A stretch of DNA of 10,822 bases from Desulfobacteraceae bacterium (GTDB lineage: Bacteria; Desulfobacterota; DSM-4660; Desulfatiglandales; Desulfatiglandaceae): NCBI GenBank assembly GCA_030589715.1, contig JAUUVE010000041.1, positions 1 to 10,822 of the forward strand, in the 5' to 3' direction. The notes under the pieces are model-generated. The model saw only the letters and a program-made list of their open reading frames with translations. It was not told the DNA's origin and ran no database searches. Within the stretch, counting starts at the first letter, position 1, and every line of letters starts with the position of its first letter. The position numbers and the translations under genes were made by a program. Positions 5,730-10,822 of this stretch are shown piece after piece.

Positions 5730-6850
5730 TTGCCTGTATCCTTCTCTTTTGCTTTCGCCTTCCCCTTCTCCTTCTTCTCTTTCTTGCCCTCTTCCTTACT
5801 CTCTTCCTTTCCTTCTTCCGCTGCTTCTTTCTTCTCTTCTTCCTCACCCTCCTCGGGTGCCTTGGCGGGTGGGAAATTTTCCAGCTTCATCCCCAGGGAA
5901 AGCCCCATTTCCTCAAGGATGGCTTTGATCTCATTCAGAGACTTCCTTCCAAAATTCTTTGTCTTTAACATCTCTGGTTCACTCTTTTGGACCAACTCTC
6001 CAATAAGGGTGATATCTGCGTTTTGTAAGCAGTTGGCAGAGCGCACTGATAATTCAAGCTCAGAAACAGGTCTGAAAAGGTTCTCATTAAGCTTCTCTTC
6101 CTCTTCCTCTTCCTCCTCTTCCACTGGTTCTGGCTCTTCCTCAAAATTGATAAATGGATTCATCTGTTCCTTAAGTATCTTGGCAGCATAAGCGATTGCG
6201 TCTTCAGGCAGCACACTGCCGTCGGTCCAGACCTCCATAGTCAGTTTCTCATAATCCGTTACCTGCCCAACCCTGGCATTTGTCACCACATAGTTGACCT
6301 TCTCAACAGGTGAAAAAATAGCATCCATTGGAATAACGCCTATTGGTTGTTCTTTGGGCTTGTCCCTTTCGGCGGGGACATAACCCTTCCCTGCCATGAC
6401 CACGATCTCCATACTCAGCCTTGCTTCCTTGTTAAGCGTCGCAATATGATGGTCAGGATTCAGTATCTCCACAAGGCCATCCGTTTCGATATCGCCAGCC
6501 TTGATTTCTCCTTCCCCTTCTCGAGTCAGGTGAATCACAGCTTCCTCACCGTCAACAATCTTGAGCTTGACCTCTTTGAGATTCAGAACAATGTCGGTCA
6601 CATCCTCATATACCCCAGGAATAGTAGAAAATTCATGAGATACACCGTCAAGCTTAACAGAAACAATTGCCGCTCCTTGCAGGGACGAAAGCAGGATGCG
6701 CCTTAGGGAATTTCCAATCGTGATCCCAAGCCCCTTCTCAAGTGGCTCGCATATGAATTTCCCATAGTAGTCTGTATAGCTGTCCTGGACGATTTCAATG
6801 CGCTTGGGCTTAATTAGCTCCCGCCAATTCTTACTTCTTAGATCTACCAA
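5726..6850 (-). CDS. rpoA: RNA polymerase alpha subunit with acidic linker and charged tail
   Basis: Alpha dimerises to seed core polymerase assembly, and its C-terminal domain contacts UP elements and activators. The N-terminal domain (about 10-233) contains NWRELIKPK, GNSLRRILLSS at 46-56 and VRVGQ-like NARVGQVTDYEKL at 191-203. The C-terminal domain lies at about 258-325 with SVRSANCL at 268-275, where Arg270, Asn273 and Cys274 match E. coli Arg265, Asn268 and Cys269 used for DNA binding. At 374 residues it is longer than the usual 330-345. The linker holds a near-continuous Glu run (237-252), and a 48-residue Glu/Lys/Ala-rich tail follows LENFPPAK. The start is TTG at 6850, with GGGAGG five bases upstream; no ATG is available before the conserved N-terminus. 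It is followed by rplQ with a 4-base overlap. Confidence 0.97.
   Translation of the reverse strand: MVDLRSKNWRELIKPKRIEIVQDSYTDYYGKFICEPLEKGLGITIGNSLRRILLSSLQGAAIVSVKLDGVSHEFSTIPGVYEDVTDIVLNLKEVKLKIVDGEEAVIHLTREGEGEIKAGDIETDGLVEILNPDHHIATLNKEARLSMEIVVMAGKGYVPAERDKPKEQPIGVIPMDAIFSPVEKVNYVVTNARVGQVTDYEKLTMEVWTDGSVLPEDAIAYAAKILKEQMNPFINFEEEPEPVEEEEEEEEEKLNENLFRPVSELELSVRSANCLQNADITLIGELVQKSEPEMLKTKNFGRKSLNEIKAILEEMGLSLGMKLENFPPAKAPEEGEEEEKKEAAEEGKEESKEEGKKEKKEKGKAKAKEKDTGK
6092..6122 (-). repeat. Glu-codon simple repeat in the rpoA linker
   Basis: The plus strand shows CTTCTCTTCCTCTTCC-type units over about 30 bases; on the coding strand these are GAG/GAA codons that make the Glu run in the alpha linker. 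The near-hexameric repeat could vary in length by slippage without changing frame. A second purine-rich stretch at about 5745-5858 encodes the C-terminal tail. Confidence 0.6.
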
Positions 6851-6918
6851 AAAAGCCTCCCCATCATCTTGTTAACAAAAGGATATAATACGATTAAGCC
6901 TCTATAATCCACTGTGAA

Positions 6919-7548
6919 TTATTTTGAATACAATTCCACAACGAGCTGTTCCTGGACGGGCATTGTGAGGTCTTCTCGATTGGGAAGGGCTTTTAGTGTT
7001 CCCTTTAAGTTCCCCTTTTCAACTTCGATCCAGTCTGGGATTCCTCTCCGGACAACAGTCTCCATGGCTTCTCTGATAAAGGGTACCTTGCGACTCTTCT
7101 CTTTCACCTCAATCACATCTCCTGGCTTCACAAGGTACGAGGGAATATTCACCTTCTTATTATTCACCAGGAAGTGGTTGTGCCTGACCGCTTGCCTTGC
7201 CTGATTCCGAGAAGTAGCAAAACCCATTCTGTAAACCATATTGTCCAAACGGGATTCAAGCAGTAACAAGAGATTTGTGCCGGTAATGCCTTTCTGCCTT
7301 TCCGCACGGTAATAATACCCCCTGAACTGCCTTTCCAAGACACCATAGATTCTCCTGATCTTCTGTTTCTCTCTTAGTTGAACCCTGTAATCGGAGTGTT
7401 TTCCCCCACGTCTCTGGCCATGTTGTCCAGGCGGATAAGCCCTTCGCTCAAAGGAGCACTTATCACCGTAACAGCGGTCACCCTTCAAAAAGAGCCTCAG
7501 ATTCTCTCGCCTACATAACCTGCATGATGAACCAGTATATCTGGCCAA
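6919..7548 (-). CDS. rpsD: 30S ribosomal protein S4, zinc-ligand type
   Basis: S4 is a primary 16S rRNA binder that starts assembly of the 30S body and in many bacteria represses its own operon. At 209 residues the length is normal. MARYTGSSCRLCRRE opens the protein, and Cys9, Cys12, Cys26 and Cys31 form the CxxC...CxxxxC set of the zinc-binding S4 form. The S4 RNA-binding fold covers about 98-160, including SRLDNMVYRMGFA, SRNQARQAVRHNHFLVN and YLVKPGDVIEV. The family's conserved MARY start coincides with a TTG at 7548, preceded by GGGGG about six bases away, so TTG is the true start. It sits 68 bases before rpoA and 87 bases after rpsK. Confidence 0.98.
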   Translation of the reverse strand: MARYTGSSCRLCRRENLRLFLKGDRCYGDKCSFERRAYPPGQHGQRRGGKHSDYRVQLREKQKIRRIYGVLERQFRGYYYRAERQKGITGTNLLLLLESRLDNMVYRMGFATSRNQARQAVRHNHFLVNNKKVNIPSYLVKPGDVIEVKEKSRKVPFIREAMETVVRRGIPDWIEVEKGNLKGTLKALPNREDLTMPVQEQLVVELYSK

Positions 7549-7618
7549 GTTTAGCCCCCAGTGTTTGTTTATTCGTTGTTTACCTTAAGTATTTAGTCGC
7601 TCACATAGAATTCTGGAA

Positions 7619-7635
7619 CCCAAAATCCAAAATCC
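7619..7635. repeat. Short tandem repeat between rpsK and rpsD
   Basis: The 87-base spacer between rpsK and rpsD begins with two back-to-back copies of CCAAAAT immediately after the rpsK stop. Repeats of the form AATCCAAAATCC are scattered between genes in some deltaproteobacterial and other genomes. Here only two units are seen, so it may be chance. Confidence 0.3.
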
Positions 7636-8031
7636 TTAGACTCTCCGCCTCTTAGGAGGTCGACAGCCGTTATGGGGTATTGGCGTTATATCCCGTATGG
7701 ACGTAACAGTGAACCCCTCCACCTGGAGGGAGCGCAGGGCTGCTTCCCTCCCTACGCCTGGCCCCCTGACCCTCACCTCAGCAACCCTCATTCCATGCTC
7801 CATTGCTTGCCTGACGGCATTTCGCCCAGCCAATTGAGCGGCAAAAGGGGTGCTCTTCCTCGAACCCTTGATCCCACCCCTGCCTGCACTTGACTGGGCA
7901 ATTACATTTCCGTCAAGATCCGTGATGGTCACTATGGTATTATTAAAGGTGGATTGTATATAAACGATACCTGTAGGCACGTTCTTCTTTTCTTTCTTGG
8001 TCCTGCTTTTCTTTCTCGCAGCTTTTGCCAT
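7636..8031 (-). CDS. rpsK: 30S ribosomal protein S11
   Basis: S11 sits on the platform of the small subunit near the mRNA exit and Shine-Dalgarno helix. The 131-residue protein has a Lys-rich N-terminal extension (MAKAARKKSRTKKEKK), then GIVYIQSTFNNTIVTITD, GRGGIKGSRKSTPFAAQ, RVRGPGVGREAALRSL and the conserved end TPIPHNGCRPPKRRRV. Length and motifs are normal. The ATG at 8031 follows rpsM by 16 bases, with a GA-rich ribosome site directly upstream. Confidence 0.98.
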   Translation of the reverse strand: MAKAARKKSRTKKEKKNVPTGIVYIQSTFNNTIVTITDLDGNVIAQSSAGRGGIKGSRKSTPFAAQLAGRNAVRQAMEHGMRVAEVRVRGPGVGREAALRSLQVEGFTVTSIRDITPIPHNGCRPPKRRRV

Positions 8032-8047
8032 CCTCTTCCCTCAGATT

Positions 8048-8419
8048 CTATTTTTTCCTTTTCCCCATAACAGACCTGCGAGGCCCCTTACGCGTCCTGG
8101 CATTGGTGCTGGTCCTCTGGCCCCTGACAGGGAGGCCTCTTCTGTGCCTCAGACCGCGATATGCACCCAAATCCATTAATCTCTTTATATTCATCGATAC
8201 TTCGCGCCTGAGATCCCCTTCCACCTTATGCTTCTCGTCAATAATCTTCCGGATGCTGGTAATCTGTCCCTCAGTGAGTTCATCCGATTTGGTATCCCAG
8301 TCTATACCCGCTTCGCTAAGTATGCTCTGAGAAGAGCTCCTGCCTAAACCATAGATATAGGTCAGGGCAATCTCAATCCTTTTTCTCCTTGGTAAATCAA
8401 CACCCGCAATTCTTGCCAA
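8048..8419 (-). CDS. rpsM: 30S ribosomal protein S13
   Basis: S13 is in the head of the small subunit and contacts the P-site tRNA and the L5 bridge. The 123-residue protein opens with the invariant MARIAGVDLPRRKR, has YIYGLGRSSSQSIL (helix-hairpin-helix region), RLMDLGAYRGLRHRRGLPVRGQ and a basic tail with ARTRKGPRR. The start codon is TTG at 8419 with GGAGGGG upstream; the invariant N-terminus fixes this start. A 106-base gap separates it from rpmJ, wide for this operon; I see no clear structure in that gap except two copies of TTGCAGG about 40 bases apart. Confidence 0.98.
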   Translation of the reverse strand: MARIAGVDLPRRKRIEIALTYIYGLGRSSSQSILSEAGIDWDTKSDELTEGQITSIRKIIDEKHKVEGDLRREVSMNIKRLMDLGAYRGLRHRRGLPVRGQRTSTNARTRKGPRRSVMGKRKK

Positions 8420-8525
8420 TCTCTAACCCCTCCTGCAACGTGACTGGTCGTTTGTCATTTCATGTTTCAACCTGCAATGGAGACACCAAACCGGTAATAA
8501 AGTCTTGTTGTTCCTAAACACAGCC

Positions 8526-8639
8526 TTACCCTTGCCTCTGCTTATGTCGAGGGTTCACGCAGATCACGCGCACGACGCCTTTTCTTCTTATTATCTTGCA
8601 CTTATTGCAAATGGGCTTAACCGATGGTCTCACTTTCAT
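8526..8639 (-). CDS. rpmJ: 50S ribosomal protein L36, zinc-binding form
   Basis: A 37-residue protein reading MKVRPSVKPICNKCK, then IIRRKGVVRVIC, and ending RHKQRQG. It matches L36, a small zinc-ribbon protein of the large subunit. Cys11, Cys14, Cys27 and His32 are the four zinc ligands, so this is the zinc-containing (C+) form. The ATG is at 8639 and the TAA at 8526. It lies between infA and rpsM, its usual place. Confidence 0.97.
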   Translation of the reverse strand: MKVRPSVKPICNKCKIIRRKGVVRVICVNPRHKQRQG

Positions 8640-8676
8640 GATCCTAAAGGTCTCCTCGTCTACTTTGTATAGCTAT

Positions 8677-8709
8677 AAGAGGGGGTTCTGACAAGACCCC
8701 CTTTTGGGG
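8677..8709 (-). promoter_or_regulatory. Overlapping alternative hairpins between infA and rpmJ
   Basis: In the 93-base spacer, on the transcribed strand, ACCCC-AAAAG-GGGGT can form a small hairpin (8710-8697). The same G-run can instead pair with a downstream C-run: AAAAGGGGG (8705-8697) with CCCCCTCTT (8685-8677), a 9-bp stem with one wobble pair and an 11-base loop. The two structures are mutually exclusive. The larger one lacks a good T-run on the minus strand (TCTTATAG) but has TTTT on the plus strand. It could be a weak terminator/antiterminator pair, a processing site or simply a GC-rich hairpin. Confidence 0.5.
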
Positions 8710-8732
8710 TTCGAACCATTTCCAAATCCCAC

Positions 8733-8954
8733 CTATTTCTTACCGCGATAAACAATGCGGCCCCTAGTCAAATCATAAGGAGATAACTCCACTACCACCA
8801 CATCCCCTGGGAGGATCTTAATAAAGTGTTTCCGCATCCTACCCGAAATATGACCCAAGACCCTGTGACCATTCTTGAGCTCGACCCTGAACATGGCATT
8901 TGGTAAGGTCTCGATCACGACCCCCTCGACCTCAATAGCCTCTTCCTTAGCCAT
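8733..8954 (-). CDS. infA: Translation initiation factor IF-1
   Basis: IF-1 binds the 30S A site and helps IF-2 and IF-3 select the initiator tRNA. The 73-residue protein starts MAKEEAIEVEGVV at an ATG at 8954, preceded by GGGAAGG four bases away; an in-frame ATG at 8975 would add seven residues not found in the family and is rejected. The single OB-fold domain is visible in TLPNAMFRVEL, GHRVLGHISGRMRKHFIKILPGD (in two halves) and VELSPYDLTRGRIVYR. The family length is 72, so this is complete. It follows secY directly, without adk or map. Confidence 0.97.
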   Translation of the reverse strand: MAKEEAIEVEGVVIETLPNAMFRVELKNGHRVLGHISGRMRKHFIKILPGDVVVVELSPYDLTRGRIVYRGKK

Positions 8955-8978
8955 ATGCCCTTCCCTGTTCTCCAATGT

Positions 8979-9000
8979 CTGGCCCCAAACTCACGGCCAG
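8979..9000. other. Short inverted repeat upstream of infA
   Basis: CTGGCC (8979-8984) and GGCCAG (8995-9000) form a perfect 6-bp inverted repeat around a 10-base loop in the secY-infA spacer, about 25 bases before the infA start. No T-run follows, so it is not a standard terminator. It may be an RNA processing or control hairpin. Found by eye. Confidence 0.3.
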
Positions 9001-9066
9001 TGCCTTTGATCGAAATATCCTGTTTTTTAAAAGTCAGCATCTGCGAGTCGAAGGCCATTCATACGG

Positions 9067-10380
9067 CTACCTCGCCCTCCCAAAACCCTTCTTCATAAAC
9101 CCTTCATAATGCCTTGTCAGCATATGTGATTCGATCTGATTGGTGGTGTCCATCGCCACACCAACCACAATCAGGAGTGCGGTCCCTCCAAAATAGAAAG
9201 GAACGTTTAATTGATAGATCAGAAACTGAGGTAATACACAAACGGCCGAGATATAAGTGGCACCTAAAAAAGTTAGTCTTGTCAAGACCCGATCAATATA
9301 ATCAGCCGAATTCTTGCCCGGCCTGATTCCAGGGATAAATCCCCCCTGTCTTTTCATGTTGTCGGCCACATCAACAGGGTTAAAATGTACAGCAGTATAA
9401 AAATAGCAGAAGAAGAAAATAAAGGCCACATAGACCAAATTATAGACGATATGGCCAGGGGCCAGAAAATTTACAATATGCTGGAGCCAGGGAAATTCAT
9501 CCACGCTCAGAAAATTGGCTATAGTAGCCGGAAACATCATGATGGAAGAGGCAAAGATCGGCGGAATCACGCCAGCCGTATTGACTTTCAAGGGCAGGTG
9601 CGTAGTCTGACCACCATACATCCTGCGACCCACTACCCTCTTTGCATACTGCACAGGAATCCTTCTCTGCCCCCTTTCAACAAATACGATCACACCTATG
9701 ACACCTATCATGAGTGCAAGGAGAAATACAACGAAAAAGAGTGTGATTTCACCGGTCCCCATTAACCTGAAAGTGTTCGCCACGGCCACAGGAAAGCCTG
9801 AAACAATCCCGGAATATATGATAAGGGAGATCCCGTTACCTATTCCCCTCTCGGTGATCTGCTCTCCCAGCCACATCAGAAAAGAAGTCCCTGCTGCGAG
9901 TGTAATCACCGTGAGGAGCCTAAAGCCCCAACCTGGGAACGGAACAATCATGCCCCCCCCAGGGCCGGACATGTTTTCAAGGCCAACCGCGATACCAAAA
10001 CCCTGGATAATACTCAAAATTACCGTGCCATTACGGGTATACTGGGTGATCTTTTTCCTTCCCTGCTCACCTTCCTTCTTTAGTTTTTCAAGGTGCGGCA
10101 CCACAACGGTCATGAGCTCCAGGATAATCGAGGCGCTGATGTATGGCATGATCCCCAGAGCCATTACCGACATTTGACTGAGAGCACCACCCGTGAACAT
10201 ATCAAAGAGCCCAAAAAGTGTCCCCTCCCTCGCACTAAAAAAGGCAGACAGGGCTGTCCCATCTATACCGGGCGTTGGAATATGACACCCGACCCGGTAG
10301 ACAACAAGCATCATGAGCGTGAAGAAAATCTTCTTTCTCAGCTCTGGAATCTTGCCAATATTTTGAAAGCCGCCTATCAA
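9067..10380 (-). CDS. secY: Protein translocase subunit SecY
   Basis: SecY is the pore of the SecYEG channel in the inner membrane. The 437-residue length and ten hydrophobic segments fit the family. The N-terminus has IPELRKKIFFT and HIPTPGID; the plug/TM2 region is FTGGALSQMSVMALGIMPYISASI (split at about 62-86). GEQITERGIGNGISLII lies at about 168-185 and the cytoplasmic loop tip GGFIPGIRPGK at about 345-356. The end is SHMLTRHYEGFMKKGFGRAR-like and looks complete. The start is TTG at 10380, with GGGGG about ten bases upstream; no earlier in-frame start exists before the conserved N-terminus, and the next Met is inside the first membrane segment. It begins 16 bases after the rplO stop. Confidence 0.98.
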   Translation of the reverse strand: MIGGFQNIGKIPELRKKIFFTLMMLVVYRVGCHIPTPGIDGTALSAFFSAREGTLFGLFDMFTGGALSQMSVMALGIMPYISASIILELMTVVVPHLEKLKKEGEQGRKKITQYTRNGTVILSIIQGFGIAVGLENMSGPGGGMIVPFPGWGFRLLTVITLAAGTSFLMWLGEQITERGIGNGISLIIYSGIVSGFPVAVANTFRLMGTGEITLFFVVFLLALMIGVIGVIVFVERGQRRIPVQYAKRVVGRRMYGGQTTHLPLKVNTAGVIPPIFASSIMMFPATIANFLSVDEFPWLQHIVNFLAPGHIVYNLVYVAFIFFFCYFYTAVHFNPVDVADNMKRQGGFIPGIRPGKNSADYIDRVLTRLTFLGATYISAVCVLPQFLIYQLNVPFYFGGTALLIVVGVAMDTTNQIESHMLTRHYEGFMKKGFGRAR

Positions 10381-10396
10381 TTCAGGATGCCCCCAT

Positions 10397-10822
10397 CTAA
10401 ATTACTTCAACCTTGCCGCCTGCGGCCTCAATCTTTTCCTTGGCTGTCTTACTCGCCATGTGGGCTCTAACAGTAACGGGGTGAGAGATATCCCCGCCCC
10501 CCAAGATCTTGATGCCGTCCTTCACCTTCTTGACCAGCCCGGCTTCCTTTAGCACATCCGCATCCACGCTGGAGTTTGGTGCAAAGCGGCTCAGATCCTT
10601 GACACTAATTATGTTGTATTGCTTCTTGAATATATTGGTAAAACCACGCTTGGGAAGTCGTCGCTGAAGAGGCATTTGCCCCCCCTCAAAGCCAGGGCGT
10701 GGCCCGCCTCCAGAACGTGCCTTCTGCCCTTTGTGGCCTCGGCAAGAAGTCTTTCCGTGTCCGGAACCTGGACCTCTTCCTACCCTCTTCTTCCCTTTTC
10801 TCGAACCCTCAGCAGGTGAAAG
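10397..10822 (-). CDS. rplO: 50S ribosomal protein L15, 5' end beyond the right edge
   Basis: The frame enters from the right edge on a full codon and runs 141 residues to a TAG at 10397. It begins LSPAEGSRKGKKRVGRG, just after the few N-terminal residues normally present, so only about five are missing. GSGHGKTSCRGHKGQKAR, GFEGGQMPLQRRLPKRGF and the C-terminal VRAHMASKTAKEKIEAAGG segment are typical. The N-terminal half is the glycine/basic extension that threads into 23S rRNA. L15 is followed by secY, as in most spc operons. Confidence 0.97.
   Translation of the reverse strand, partial: LSPAEGSRKGKKRVGRGPGSGHGKTSCRGHKGQKARSGGGPRPGFEGGQMPLQRRLPKRGFTNIFKKQYNIISVKDLSRFAPNSSVDADVLKEAGLVKKVKDGIKILGGGDISHPVTVRAHMASKTAKEKIEAAGGKVEVI

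Noticed and set aside
5388..6191. Long serine-rich open frame on the plus strand (267 codons)
   Set aside because: It is the antisense shadow of the Glu/Lys-rich rpoA and of rplQ; Ser/Phe/Leu bias comes from reading purine-rich codons backwards.
6851..6918. Promoter between rpsD and rpoA (TATTAT on the minus strand, TATAAT on the plus strand)
   Set aside because: No -35 element at a workable distance on either strand; the spacer is simply AT-rich.
8912..9057. Small open frame (about 47 codons, MAFDSQMLTF...) between secY and infA
   Set aside because: It overlaps infA in another frame, has no ribosome site and resembles no family I know, including map or adk.

Overview
The window is a minus-strand block of bacterial chromosome. 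It holds the 3' half of the spc/alpha ribosomal-protein operon (rplO, secY, infA, rpmJ, rpsM, rpsK, rpsD, rpoA, rplQ), which reads from the right edge toward the left. Every convincing gene is on the minus strand. The gene order, a PilR/AtoC-like sigma-54 response regulator and the DUF1847 and DUF6765 family proteins suggest an anaerobic Desulfobacterota ('deltaproteobacterium') or close relative. This placement is an inference from gene content, not from phylogeny.

Layout, right to left in transcription order. At 10822-5247 lie the end of L15, the SecY translocon, IF-1, L36, S13, S11, S4, RNA polymerase alpha and L17. All are intact and closely spaced, but adk and map, which often sit between secY and infA, are absent. 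Four of these genes (secY, rpsM, rpsD, rpoA) start with TTG. RpoA and L17 both carry long charged C-terminal tails. A strong rho-independent terminator at 5175-5213 closes the ribosomal unit.

At 5161-4034 are the remains of pyrB (aspartate carbamoyltransferase) and pyrC (dihydroorotase). pyrB has a +1 frameshift in an A7 run, an in-frame TGA and an internal deletion of roughly 70-80 codons. Its 3' end is fused to the last third of pyrC. These lesions are confined to the two pyr genes; the flanking genes read cleanly.

At 4056-1 the regulatory and accessory part begins. A full-length sigma-54-dependent response regulator overlaps the end of the pyrC remnant. Next come a cysteine-rich DUF1847 protein, a coiled-coil lipoprotein ending in a LytR_C-like domain with its own likely promoter, and a histidine/aspartate-rich DUF6765 protein that runs off the left edge.

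The right half makes the translation, transcription and secretion machinery. The pyr remnants suggest that this copy of de novo pyrimidine synthesis is lost. The left genes have no obvious shared pathway. I see no tRNA, rRNA, CRISPR array, insertion sequence or phage gene, and I do not see a complete, clearly new multi-gene system. The most informative signals are the decayed pyrBC fusion, the TTG starts, the RpoA/L17 tails, the possible pyr leader attenuator and the alternative hairpins between infA and rpmJ.
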